Positions 45,284 through 55,335 of a stretch of 64,000 nucleotides of DNA are shown piece after piece. The stretch's first letter is position 1. Each line of letters begins with the position of its first letter. Source of the DNA: Fulvia fulva (Eukaryota > Ascomycota > Dothideomycetes > Mycosphaerellales > Mycosphaerellaceae); the NCBI RefSeq assembly GCF_020509005.1, contig NC_063021.1:3906001-3970000 (forward strand). Reading direction: 5' to 3'. A program made the position numbers and the translations under genes. The notes under the pieces are model-generated. The model had not been told where the DNA came from and made no database searches. It worked only from the letters and a program-made list of their open reading frames with translations.

Positions 45284-46226
45284 TCTTATCAGACAGAACG
45301 TGTCGAAAGAGAGGAGAATGAGGGAGAGCAAAGCAGTGGTCAAACAAGAGATGCACCTCTGCAGGATCGATTACCTCTCTTACAGCGTGGCTACAACGTG
45401 ATCAATGCCAAGCATCAACAAGAGAGGGCAAGGCGTGAGGCTCTTCCAGATAAGCATCGCCAACTTCATCTCAGTCTTGGTATGCTTGGAGGAGGCACAG
45501 TCAGACGCTTCATCGACCGACCATGACACCAATGTGACGAGACAGCCTCCCGCACGGCTATACCTACCACGACCGATGCAATCAAGCAACGAAGCAAGAT
45601 CTCCCACCTCGAGTCCACGAAGCGACAACGCGTGCTAGACGAGAAAGACTCTGTGAACTTCGATGTGGGAAGCCTTCGTGATGGCAGGTGGAAGGCAATG
45701 ATCAGGTGGAAAATGTGCACGAACGGCTCAAGCCGTGCATATTCGCTGAAAGGCACCCGGCAACACAGACGAGTCGAGCCTTGACCGTGGATTTCATACT
45801 CGATGCCGCACGCCGTCAGTAGGGCAACCGTCTTGGAGCCCAGATGGCACGCGCCCGGGACGAGAGTGGATTGTATGAGAATGACTGCCGGAGCGATATG
45901 GGTTGAGACAATGGCTTTGTGTTCCGATGCGTTCTTGCTCCGACAGAGATCTTCACGCATAACATGAGAGACATGCTGTTCTGGAATGCCGAGACCACGG
46001 GCAGTCATGAATACTGATACCCGGTCAAGGCCAGACGCTTCCGTCGACATCGTGATGGCTCGAGTTGTCTCGTTTACCCCTCCACAAGCTTCCAGTCACA
46101 TGCGGAACAAGGCACTGCCATTGAATCGGAACCGTTTGCTGTCGGTTCATAAAACTCCCACTTCTCGAAATTTGACCATGAACACGCAGTATATTTAGAA
46201 CATTGACCGATCCAGCTACCTCAACC
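45284..46226. other. Intergenic, contains one uncertain orphan frame
   Basis: Space between the second MFS gene and the acidic orphan at 46227. The 195-codon frame at 45466-46050 is listed separately with low confidence. Confidence 0.45.
45466..46050 (-). CDS. Uncertain orphan open frame
   Basis: A true ATG at 46050 opens 194 codons with balanced composition (MSTEASGLDRVSVFMTARGL at the start; FVHIFHLIIAFHLPS as a possible hydrophobic stretch). No domain, homologue or signal peptide is recognised and no intron is needed. It could be an orphan gene or a chance frame in GC-rich DNA. Confidence 0.25.
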   Translation of the reverse strand: MSTEASGLDRVSVFMTARGLGIPEQHVSHVMREDLCRSKNASEHKAIVSTHIAPAVILIQSTLVPGACHLGSKTVALLTACGIEYEIHGQGSTRLCCRVPFSEYARLEPFVHIFHLIIAFHLPSRRLPTSKFTESFSSSTRCRFVDSRWEILLRCLIASVVVGIAVREAVSSHWCHGRSMKRLTVPPPSIPRLR

Positions 46227-47120
46227 ATGCTTGAGGAGAAACCAAGCAGAGCCTCCACTCCAGCACGAGACACCCATACAGCGCCGAAGGAGCCGTCGGG
46301 TCCTTTTGTGCAAGTCTCTGGCTGGACGCCATGCAACGGCGCTGAGTATTTGAGAGCGAAGAAGATAGAGCAGGTGCAGGAAGAGCAGGAAGAGCGGCAA
46401 GACCAGCAGGACTCGCCCACACGCGAATTCATTACGCCCGCTGATCAAGACGCCACACCCACGCGCAAGGACACCGCACCCACCAGAATCCGCTACACCC
46501 CAAACAATGTGCCGCGAGATCACCAAGCCCTCTTCTCGGGCGACATCAAGTACCTGCACCACGATGCTCTCTTCCGCCTAGCTAAGCACTGGACCATGAC
46601 ACAGGTCGCAGAGCACGTCAACGCTGCTCACGGCGCCGAAGTTGTCAACCAAAAGAAACTCTCAAATCGACTTTCAAAGGACATCGGGATCATGGCGGAG
46701 CGCGACGGCAAGCCCAGAGACGCACTCCTGCAAGAGTTACGGACTGCTCAGAGAGCCAATGGCGTGCCAATCAATGGCAGGTGGTCAACCTCATCTAGCA
46801 CCTCGTCCAAGAAGCGCAGCGGTAGCCCAAAGCGGAAACAACGCACCAACCCTGATTTCATCCCCGGGCTTGCAGACCGCGATGGAGACATTGACATGGC
46901 GCAGGAAGATCGCTCGTCTAGCCCGACTCGTGCGTCTGAGTTCGGAGAAGAGCATACTGAGGAGCAAGAAGTAGAGGACGCCGATGATGAGGGAGCAAGC
47001 GAAGATGATGAGAACGACGAGTCCGACAATGAAGCCACCACGAAGGTGATACAACCTCCTTCCATCTTTGCGAGAATGATGGCTGACCGCAAAGCAGCCA
47101 AAAGCAACAGTCCTCGGTAA
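46227..47120 (+). CDS. Hypothetical acidic-tailed protein with helical central domain
   Basis: Intronless, 297 residues, start at the first ATG (46227). The N-terminal third is Ser/Thr/Pro- and Gln-rich. A compact helical centre (about 100-185) contains HDALFRLAKHWTMTQVAEHV and NQKKLSNRLSKDIGIMAERD, reminiscent of a helix-turn-helix but not assignable. Then a basic patch SSKKRSGSPKRKQR, which may be a nuclear signal, an acidic stretch of about 40 residues (EQEVEDADDEGASEDDENDE), and a conserved-looking end PPSIFARMMADRKAAK. The overall plan suggests a nuclear or chromatin-associated protein, by composition only. Confidence 0.65.
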   Translation: MLEEKPSRASTPARDTHTAPKEPSGPFVQVSGWTPCNGAEYLRAKKIEQVQEEQEERQDQQDSPTREFITPADQDATPTRKDTAPTRIRYTPNNVPRDHQALFSGDIKYLHHDALFRLAKHWTMTQVAEHVNAAHGAEVVNQKKLSNRLSKDIGIMAERDGKPRDALLQELRTAQRANGVPINGRWSTSSSTSSKKRSGSPKRKQRTNPDFIPGLADRDGDIDMAQEDRSSSPTRASEFGEEHTEEQEVEDADDEGASEDDENDESDNEATTKVIQPPSIFARMMADRKAAKSNSPR

Positions 47121-48338
47121 GCGGCGACGTTGAGACATGGATTGAAGTCCATGGGCTCAATGTACAGACGAGATGGGAGGATGTCAATTTTGCTTCTGAA
47201 GGCTGCACGGTGCTGGATGAGATGGAGAGCATTGTCAACGAAACCTGCCACGGTTGGAAAACAATACTTGTGGGAAGAATGTGCGGGTTTTCTCCAGTGA
47301 GTGTTCGGCAAATGCTAAAAGCTCGCATCCCTTCTCCATCCTTCACCTTCCTGCTCCCATCTTGGCTCCAATCATACGATCTCTCTGACATCATGTAGGG
47401 TAGTCTGCGTGTCTTCTGAATCGCCTCTTTGTGTCCTTCCTCCAAACGTATTGCTCATCTGCCAACGTGCACTGGGCCTTTCGCAGCCCTCCTTCTCATT
47501 GGGGACTATCGAGTGCGACATGCACCCGAGCTTCTTTCACGGACTACCACGATCCCCAGCTCCACAAGCCTCCCATTTCAATCGCAAAAAGTCCCAGCCG
47601 ATCTTCAGCGCCACGAGAGGCAGACATATACTCTGCAAGACCGCTCGAAACGGAACCCAGCTGACATGGTCGAACATGAGCCAGCTGATTGTTGTATCGA
47701 TGCGGTGCAGGAACCGTTTCATTGGGATGTCCACTGCATCGGGACCAAGTCTTTCTATGCAGTCGCTGAAAGACGTGATCTCTTGCGTCGCTGCGTGCCG
47801 GAACAGCATGGTTCTTCGTCCTTGGTCATCTCTTGACGTCTTCCAGAGAGGTTCGATGTTGGTGAAGAGGTCTTCTGCTGGTGATGTACGAAGGACTTCC
47901 TGAGACTTTACCGTCATATTGGGAACCGTCCTTGGCTATAGTTGGAAACTGCTTTGTCGTTTTTGAGCGGTTGCTGCAGAACGGTGATGGGCTGAGTATA
48001 TGTCACAGGCTTTCAGACATCATGTGGACCTGGGACATTGCGAAGCCGGACTGCACCCGGCACTGCCCTAATCCTTGGGCCACGAAGGATTCACTGGCCA
48101 AAGCGTCTGGGGCCTATGCACTCACGAGCCGAAGAAATGACAAGGGTGGAAGTTGGTGGGTTCTGATTTTGGCCCTAGCTAAGTGTGATAACCCAGGTGC
48201 TACAATCCGAAGCGACGATAGCCAAGACGTCAGCCATTGTTCAAGCCATCTGCTGTCTGACCAGCACTACATCTCCCGCCGATAGAACTGGCCCTCGAAG
48301 GCGACCATGCGCTCTGCCCTTCGTGCTTGGCCCAACGA
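47121..48338. other. Intergenic, contains one uncertain orphan frame
   Basis: No recognised gene apart from the weak frame at 47537-47917, listed separately. Both flanking genes end toward this interval. Confidence 0.4.
47537..47917 (-). CDS. Uncertain orphan open frame
   Basis: ATG at 47917, 126 codons. The end reads like protein (RIDTTISWLMFDHVSWVPFR and LPLVALKIGWDFLRLKWEA), with a stop codon in frame a short way upstream of the ATG. No family recognised. It may be a small gene, a remnant of a larger one, or chance. Confidence 0.25.
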   Translation of the reverse strand: MTVKSQEVLRTSPAEDLFTNIEPLWKTSRDDQGRRTMLFRHAATQEITSFSDCIERLGPDAVDIPMKRFLHRIDTTISWLMFDHVSWVPFRAVLQSICLPLVALKIGWDFLRLKWEACGAGDRGSP

Positions 48339-48948
48339 CTACGTACATTGGTATGCACTGCCGTAGTTCGATTGACATGCAGCCTTGCAAGCGATACTAT
48401 CAATGGTCAGCGAACGTCATCTCAAAAAAAGGGTTTGGTGGGACCACTCACGACGCCATATTGAGTCCCATGCTCAAGCGACTGTTCGGACAACGGTTGC
48501 TTGCGATCGCCAATGCAGTGCAAGCAGCACAGCATCCAGCAAAGTCCCGTTTCTCCAGACCACGTTCATCGAGCTCCAGTTCAGACAGTCCAGAGTCCAC
48601 CTCCACGCCCTTTTCCAACACACCAACATCCGAGACCCCATCGCTAAGCTCATCAACCACATTGGGCACCACTTCTACCATGGGAGGATACGAGCGCCGG
48701 ACTTGACCCTTCCCGAGACAGATACCAGCGGGGCAGCAGCCTTTGTCAAGTACATATGTGTGACAGCGCGCGACGCAGCCTTGCTTGACGGCCTGCTCGA
48801 CTTGCTCGTCCTGGAGACAGACGGAGGTGCAGCTGTTGAAGACGTCATCGTGGTCGAAGCCAGCGCAGTCGGAGCAGCCTGTGAAGCCTGTGATGGCCAA
48901 GGCTGTAGAGCTGAGGGCTGCGAGAGCGAAGGCGAGGGTGAATTTCAT
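48339..48948 (-). CDS. Cysteine-rich secreted protein with internal Kex2 site
   Basis: 184 residues; exons 48948-48452 and 48396-48339 joined across a gtgagt...gatag intron in phase. The short last exon adds IACKAACQSNYGSAYQCT, so a model stopping at 48448 would lose three cysteines. MKFTLAFALAALSSTALA is a signal peptide. The N-terminal half is cysteine-dense (TGCSDCAG, SCTSVCLQDE, KGCCPAGICLG). A linker with acidic residues leads to LEKR, a likely Kex2 cut, and then a second cysteine module starts DFAGCCAACTALAIASNRC. Two disulphide modules split by a protease site is an effector-like or precursor-like plan. No named family recognised. Confidence 0.8.
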
Positions 48949-49872
48949 CTATGGTTGCCGTGTGAGTTGAGACGAGCGTTCCTGTCGATTGATGGAGACT
49001 TACGTTGATGTGCTTTGAAGTACTCGGGGGAAGTGGTAGGCTGGTCTCTGATTATTGAGAAAGATGCTGATGTCCTCCTTCTCGACTGTCGAGAAGCGCT
49101 GCTTTATAGCTGCATCAGACAGCGACAGCCATCGTCTCTACACTGCAACATCCGGCAGTATCTTCGCTGCTTCGTGGATCAGGGCTCATCGTCCGCTATT
49201 CACGGTCAACATCCTTCGCCTCTGCTGCCGCCCTGCGCTCGAGCATAACTCGTGTCTAGGCAAACGAAGGATCGACCGGTGTACAACGCAACGGTACGCG
49301 AGGTCACAAAATCAGAGCCTTGTCCATGTGCTTCAATGGCGTCCTAACAACTACTGTTCACTATTGTCGTGCCATAGATGGATTGCGACCGAAGACAACC
49401 CGAAAAATGGCTGTGCTGGCGGTAGATGGTCGGAAGATCTTCCTTTAGCACAAAGTCGCGCGAAGGATCGATCGTCACAAGGGTTCTGCTATGGCATGGC
49501 ATAGGGCAGATGGAACCCTCGAACCCTCATCCAGACGTGGAGCACAAATGCCTGCCAACAATGCTTCCACAGCCTTGAGCTTTGACGTTCAAGGTCCTTG
49601 ACATGGATAGAGCTCCTATGTTGGCATCGAAATACGTGAAGGATGGTGAAGCTGGACCGTGGACATCCAGCCTCAGGAGACATTGTCAGACGAGGCTATG
49701 CAGGCCAGACACGAGCATCCAGCATAGCGCTACACTACCCTGAGCAGGCAGAAGATCGCATATAAGTTCTGCTCAGTACTCACTTGCTACTCTGCATCAG
49801 TTCATCACTCAACACAACCCATCAATAAATCAACAACACCCAAACACCATACCAACACCTCAACACTCAACC
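48949..49872. other. Divergent intergenic region between two secreted-protein genes
   Basis: Shared upstream space of the minus-strand gene starting 48948 and the plus-strand gene starting 49873. No other feature supported. Confidence 0.5.
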
Positions 49873-50479
49873 ATGGCTCCAATCAAAACCCTCCTCTTCA
49901 GCACCCTCCTAACCCTCACCCTCGCAGCCGACTGCGTCACAAACAAACACGGCACCTACACCTACACCGTCAGTCCCCCTCCTCTCACCTCCCCCCCCCA
50001 TCTCCTCCCCTCCATCATCCTCCTCTCGTACAAACACCCCCCACCCCGCCAGATCACCGCCCCCCAACCCATCCCCGACATCTCCGGCGTCTGCGGCGGC
50101 CTCTGGGACAACCTGGGCGGCTGGAGCCAATGCTCTGCCTCCGAGAGCAGCTGTGGCGTTGTTGGGCAGTACAATGATTTGCAGTGGAAGTTTACCGTGC
50201 CGAGTATTTGTAACCATGGCATGGTGGAGAGTGCGTGGTGGGAGGCGACGGAGAATGCGTATGGGGATTTACAGTGTGAGTAGAGATGGGGAGGGATAGA
50301 ATGAGGCGGTGGGGGGGGGGGTGGAGAGAGAGGGCAGTCTTGGTAGAGCAGGGTGAGCGGATGCAAGTGGATTTTGTGGTGGATGGATCTCAGGTGTGAG
50401 CTTCGGTTGTGGTCTGGTTGATGTATTTTCTACTCCCAGCTGCAACGGTTACTCAGTATCTTTCAAGCCGTCATTCTAA
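49873..50479 (+). CDS. Small secreted 8-cysteine protein
   Basis: 134 residues, three exons: 49873-49968, 50053-50275 and 50394-50479. The first intron (84 bp, gtcagt...gccag) is a multiple of three without a stop, so it is easily missed; the second (gtgagt...ctcag) replaces an apparent early stop at 50281 with a 28-codon in-phase exon. MAPIKTLLFSTLLTLTLAA is a signal peptide. The mature part has eight cysteines, in DCVTNK, GVCGGLW, SQCSASESSC, SICNHG, LQCVSFGC and SCNGYS contexts. Such size and spacing is usual for secreted, possibly host- or competitor-directed, fungal proteins; no specific activity can be assigned. Confidence 0.78.
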
Positions 50480-50605
50480 GCATTGCGGTAGTCGGTAGTG
50501 CGGAAGGCATGATAATGTCTCTGTGAGTGGATCCCCATGTCCTCTATCAGCCTTCCTGACGATACGCTCAACCCGCTTCAGGCTTCTCTTCTTCATGGAC
50601 GCGAA

Positions 50606-51305
50606 CTATACTGTCAGACCAAAACAGTACTCGTACACAACGAGAGTATATGTTATCTGCTCAACCATCGTGGCCAGCTTGATATCAGCTGATTCGAGTT
50701 TCTTGACGCCGGCTTGGACTTGTGCCTCGTCACTGGAGCCACGAGCTTCGGTACTCCGCACCCCAGTCTGCCAGTGATCCGTGCCAGTCGGAGTGAGACG
50801 TCTGTAGACTTGATGGTCTCTACGAAGAACGGTTGATGGCGATGTGGCTGTACACAACCACGCCCCTCGAGAGTCGACCAGTGTCGCGGTCCAGGTAATT
50901 TGCTCTCTACCTCTGAGGGTGCTTGTTGTTATAGTGAGAGCTTGAATGTCTTGCAGATCGTCTTCCTTCAGGATAGTAACTCGCTCCTTGGCACGAGCAA
51001 AGTCGTGCTTGTTGTTGAGCTTGATGGTGAAGGTATTCTCGGACCAGTACTTGCGGTATGCGTCCTGGTAGATCTGCAATGCCTCTGCGTGCACTTGGTG
51101 GCATGTCAGGAGCAGTGACTTTGATGGGTGTATTGCGCGGCACAGGTCGATCGAGTCCTCGTGGTTATCGGTGGTAAAGGCCAGCTCAAAGATCTCGTTG
51201 CGCAACTCGGCAGGGAGTGCCAGAAGTCTAGCGAGATGGGAAGTCAGTATAAGCGAGAATCGTGTTTTGTTGAAGGTAGCACTTGTCGTACCTCGATGAG
51301 GCCAT
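50606..51305 (-). CDS. F-box-like paralogue 1 of tandem array
   Basis: 211 residues; exons 51305-51292 (14 bp) and 51227-50606. The intron (gtacga...gctag) splits an Arg codon right before LLALPAELRNEIFELAF, the family's opening F-box-like helix. SLLLTCHQVHAEALQIYQ is the second conserved block and KEDDLQDIQALTITT the third; LVDSRGAWLC matches DTRGLW of the others. The final third ends in YTLVVYEYCFGLTV. Proteins of this plan are greatly expanded in Dothideomycetes and usually annotated as F-box or 2EXR-like, with unknown function. The same tiny first exon occurs in paralogue 2 but not in 3 and 4. Confidence 0.75.
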
Positions 51306-51720
51306 GACGCAGTTGCAGGTGTGAGATGTCAAGCTGGTTGTGACGGTGTCGAGTCGGCGTGACTGGTGCGGTAAGTGAGGTATGCAAGCCTGGTGGTCGG
51401 CGGCGGTTGTGTCGAGTCGCGCGGTTGATGTAGTCGGCGAGTCACGAAGTTTGGTTGTTGGCAAGTCGAAGTTGAAGCCAAGCCGAGATCCTGAAGGTCA
51501 TCGAGAAAAAAGCTAGTCGCGAAGCTAAGACCGCAGCACGTGCAGAACTCTTTTCGTGAGTAGTGAATACACACATTTCAAGAAGCCTTGCGTCGCTTCA
51601 CTTTTGCTGCCCAGTCGCACCCATACTCACACTCACGAGTAGTATTGTTGCTCTCCGATGCTTCGCAATCCTCGCTGTAGACCCTGTTGGCGATCTCATC
51701 GAACTCACTACGGCACAGCT

Positions 51721-52449
51721 CTACTCCGTGACCTTCTCGACCTCGGTCCAGTCCTCGTGCACATACAGAACCTCGATTATCTGCTCCCACATTGGACATG
51801 CTCTGAATCCAGGTGAGCCCAGCATCTCCATGCCCGTTCTTTCTTTCACACTGTCGTCATTGTAGTTGTCTTCGTCGATCATCATGAACGCTACATCGGT
51901 ACGCACATTGCGCGGGCCTCCCGGGCTCTGGCGCTCGTGTAGCACGTACCAATTGCCTTTAGGCCGTGCACTGGACTCAAGCGAGTGGATCCACAGACCC
52001 CGAGTGTCGACGTGGGTAGATGTGGTAAGCTCGTCTTCTACCCTGTCTTTCTTGAGTGAGAGCACTTTCAAAGTGCGAATCTTCTGGAGATCGTTCTCCT
52101 TCAGCTCCGAGACGCGCTGGCGGGCTATTGCTGCCACTTCGGGAGTCCGTCGGTCGATGATGAAGTCTGACCCAGACCAGAATTTGCGGTAGTTGTGTTG
52201 GTAGATGCCCGAAGCCTCAAGATAAAGCTGGCGGCATGTGAGCGGTAGTGACTTCAATGGCGGATCTGCTTGGCAGAGGTCGACCGGCTGCTCGTGAGGC
52301 TGGTGGTAGACGAGATCGTAGATGTCCAGGCGCAGCTCGGCTGGCAGAGACAGTAGGCTACGACGGTGCACATGTCAGCTGAAGCGCCAGACTGTGAGAT
52401 AAGCACAGCGCTGCAGCGCCGGAGGTATCGCTTACCCAGATGGCACCAT
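51721..52449 (-). CDS. F-box-like paralogue 2 of tandem array
   Basis: 216 residues; exons 52449-52436 (14 bp) and 52357-51721, intron gtaagc...cgtag at the same codon position and phase as in paralogue 1. Start MVPSG, then LLSLPAELRLDIYDLVY. Conserved blocks: SLPLTCRQLYLEASGIYQ, ELKENDLQKIRTLKVLS, HVDTRGLWIHSL. The end contains ACPMWEQIIEVLYVHEDW, the counterpart of the last helix-strand unit in the others. No catalytic residues are evident. Lies 415 bp from paralogue 1 in the same orientation. Confidence 0.75.
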
Positions 52450-52750
52450 GGCAGGTACCTCTGTGCCTTGGTGTAGTGAGGATCGTGTTGGTAGAGAGGA
52501 CTCCATTTTGTAGATCTTGCGCTGGTGGTGTTGGTCGAGAGATGTGATGTGCGAAGGTGTGCGATGTCAAGCTGGTGGCTTAAGTGCTGTTTCAATCTGA
52601 AGACGTTCCGAGCGTGAGAACCGAAAGTGAAGCCGGAAGCATGTGCGAGTGCAAGAATGTCATCTCGCCGTGAAAGCGATGCGGATTCCGCCTTGTAGCG
52701 TGAGCCCGACATGAGCCGACAGACCGCTATGCCCAAGCTCAGTCCCAACA

Positions 52751-53298
52751 TTAGTGGTAGAAAAAGCACGACATTTGCACGACCATACGTATTTGCTGCG
52801 CCACGGGCGTTGGTCGACCAAAGTCCGCCTTGTCCATGTCGAACGAGTAGGTATAAGAGCCAATGATATGGCTTTGATCACTGCCCATAGGGTTCTTGGT
52901 ATTAGTAAACCTCCATAGGCCGCGCGTGGCGAGCATTGATCTCTCTGGCGATTTTCGTCGAGTTCGTTGCTCGGGATGAGAGTAAGCTCCAGGTTCGTGA
53001 TTCGATTGAGATCAGCATCTTGTATTTCAAAGGTGTACGTGCTCAATTGCCTGACCTCATCGAGTGTCTTCAGGGTCAGGCGGTTGGCGTGGTTGCTCCA
53101 GTATTGACGTGCCGCTTGATAGAGCTGCGATGCGTCGTTGTAGAGTTGTCGACATGCCAGAAGCAGAGATGGCGATGGTGGCCTTGCGAGACGAAATTTG
53201 GATATCTGCTTCGGTTCACAATCTATCGGCGCGAAGGCGAGTTCGTATATCTGGATGCGAAGCACTGCTGGGAGAGCAAAAATCCTTGATGTAGCCAT
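52751..53298 (-). pseudogene. F-box-like paralogue 3 of tandem array, frameshifted
   Basis: Starts at 53298 without the tiny first exon (MATSRIFALPAVLRIQIYEL), then SLLLACRQLYNDASQLYQ and IQDADLNRITNLELTLI. At 52936-52937 the frame breaks: the text continues one base out of phase as MLATRGLWRFTN and ends with PVAQQIRMVVQMSCFFYH, matching DTRGLWKYT and VAYQIRHVVRKCRTFY in paralogue 4. One missing A in an A run explains it, and no GT donor lies just before the break to allow an intron. With that base it would be 182 residues. It is either a recent pseudogene or a homopolymer error in the assembly. Confidence 0.7.
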
Positions 53299-53586
53299 GG
53301 CGATGGGAATACTGGCGCGTGGGGGCGTGGTGTGATTTGGTGATGAAGCTTTTACGATGCTGGCCGTGAATCTTGTCCTTCGCATGAAGAATTTGTTGTT
53401 GTTGTGCGAGCTTCTTTTCCGTGTGCCGACTGGGAAGACACGGCACCAATGTAGTGATGTGACTCGTACTGCGTACCATTGGTGCACTGCGTGTGAGGTG
53501 ATGCCTGGCCTATACCGTGAGGTGAAACGGACTCGCAGCCATCTCACCTGATAAAGCTCAAACGAGATCATTCTTCTCATCCTCGA

Positions 53587-54219
53587 TTACGTGGTCCGGT
53601 CGTAGAAGGTCCTGCATTTCCGCACAACATGACGAATCTGGTACGCCACGCCCTTCGGTGGTATGAACCCGCACTCTGCCATGGCCTCGCTCTTTGTGCA
53701 GCCACGCCTGCACATGGTTAATTGATAGCCTATCGGAGAGTCATGCTCGTGCCACGAGAAATATAACTCAACCCGGACTGGGTGAGGGTTGCTTGGCAGT
53801 CGGTCCGGCGCCAGAGTGTACTTCCACAGCCCTCGCGTGTCTGCCATCGAAAAGACGTAGTGCCACCCAGTCAACTGAGGAGGGCCCACACATCTGAGAA
53901 TGAGCTCAAATTGCTTGACGTGACGGAGGTCGGACTCCTTGAGTTTCAAGATGAAGTTCATGGCGTTGTCCAGTTGGTGTTCGTTCCATGCTGTCAATTG
54001 GAACGTTAGGCTGCTCCAGTACGTCTGATTCGCTCGCTCCCAGACCTTGTAGGCCTCAGCGTAGATCTGTCGGCAGGTGAGGGCAAGCTGATGTGAAGGC
54101 GGCGTCGGGCGGCAGAGACCGATGCGCTGCCAGTAAATTTGCTTTTGGTATGCGAAGACGAGGTCGTAGATCTGGTTACGTAGCTCCGGCGGAAGGTCTA
54201 GAAGTCTTGAAGAAGACAT
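53587..54219 (-). CDS. F-box-like paralogue 4 of tandem array
   Basis: Intronless and intact, 210 residues, started at 54219 by alignment with paralogues 1-3; an in-frame ATG-like extension to 54261 is not shared. MSSSRLLDLPPELRNQIYDL opens the F-box-like region, HQLALTCRQIYAEAYKVW is the second block, KESDLRHVKQFELIL the third and MADTRGLWKYTLAP the fourth. It ends VAYQIRHVVRKCRTFYDRTT. Closest in the window to paralogue 3 at both ends, including absence of the first intron. Confidence 0.75.
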   Translation of the reverse strand: MSSSRLLDLPPELRNQIYDLVFAYQKQIYWQRIGLCRPTPPSHQLALTCRQIYAEAYKVWERANQTYWSSLTFQLTAWNEHQLDNAMNFILKLKESDLRHVKQFELILRCVGPPQLTGWHYVFSMADTRGLWKYTLAPDRLPSNPHPVRVELYFSWHEHDSPIGYQLTMCRRGCTKSEAMAECGFIPPKGVAYQIRHVVRKCRTFYDRTT

Positions 54220-55089
54220 GCTGTGAGCAGGCGGGTGTTCTTCGAGGTCTGCGGCAGGCACTTGACGATATCGAGGATGAAATTCGCGGCGTTGACGAAA
54301 TGTCGTAGAATTGTGCGAAGTGTGCGAAGTGTGCGAGCAAGAAACACTACACCAATAGAGCTTGTAGCATCAGCAGCAGCTTGAAGCGTGTGTAAACCTT
54401 ACCTCCCACCAACCCAACAGTACTGTGCTGTGCCCGTGATGAATATCCAAGCCGGACCGCACACACAGATGAAGGTCTGACGTTGCAGTCTGTTTGCAAA
54501 CACGCCGCTGACCCGCACTGTCGATGGCAACACATACAGGCAGATGGTCTACACACAGTAAACACACACGATCATCACGATCACATCAGGGTTGTACTCC
54601 CTTCTCGGACACCTCAAGCCCATCCCACAATGAAGTGGCCCAGCAAGACGCTTCCTATATCCAGGAGAAAATCGCTCTACAGCACCGCACCCCCGAAGAG
54701 GCTGGCAACATGCACCTTGAAATTGCTCGGCCGTCACTGAAGCGGCCGTAATGAGCAGCGATGCATGTCGTGGCTGGCGCTGAACTTTTTGATGAGAAGA
54801 GAAAAGTTGGAGTCGAGAGAAATTCGCGAAGATGTGTAGGCAGATTGCGGCTGCGCTAGCGGCCCGCTGCCGAGGAGGTGGTGTCACGTGGATCAGCTCA
54901 ATCGGCAAGCGCGACATGAGCTGGCATGACCAACTTCAGCCAACGATTCTCACAAAAAAGTTGCTTTGTGAAACGCCTCTCAAACAAGGCCCTATCTTCA
55001 GACTGAGGCAATCTAAACCACTCACAAAGCACTCACAACGTCGCGTTCCAGACACAAGCAGCACATTGTCCTCGAGCGTGGGCGCGTTG

Positions 55090-55121
<32 letters not shown>

Positions 55122-55335
55122 CACACCAGGAACATCTGGACGCAAGAACGTCCTGAAGGTCAAGCATCCAATCTCACAATTTCACATTCCCTACTGTACT
55201 ACTACCCTCCCTCTTCTTGCTTTCTCACGCGTGGTAAGATCTTGCGAAGCTTTCGTTACCCTCCCCTCGAATCTGTCTTACGTTCCCTTCCAGAAGCCAG
55301 GCCAAGCAGCCAAGCAGGTTCTTGCCCCTGTCACC
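54220..55335. other. Divergent intergenic region with (CA)n tract
   Basis: Upstream region shared by F-box-like paralogue 4 and the CAP gene. It includes a (CA)n microsatellite near 55092-55120. The CAP reading frame stays open through part of this interval but lacks protein character there. Confidence 0.5.
55092..55120. repeat. (CA)n microsatellite
   Basis: About 14 ca units in the upstream region of the CAP gene. It is likely length-polymorphic. Confidence 0.9.

Noticed and set aside
54832..55335. Long N-terminal extension of the CAP protein frame
   Set aside because: It includes a (CA)n-encoded His/Thr run and lies upstream of a clear signal peptide at 55336.
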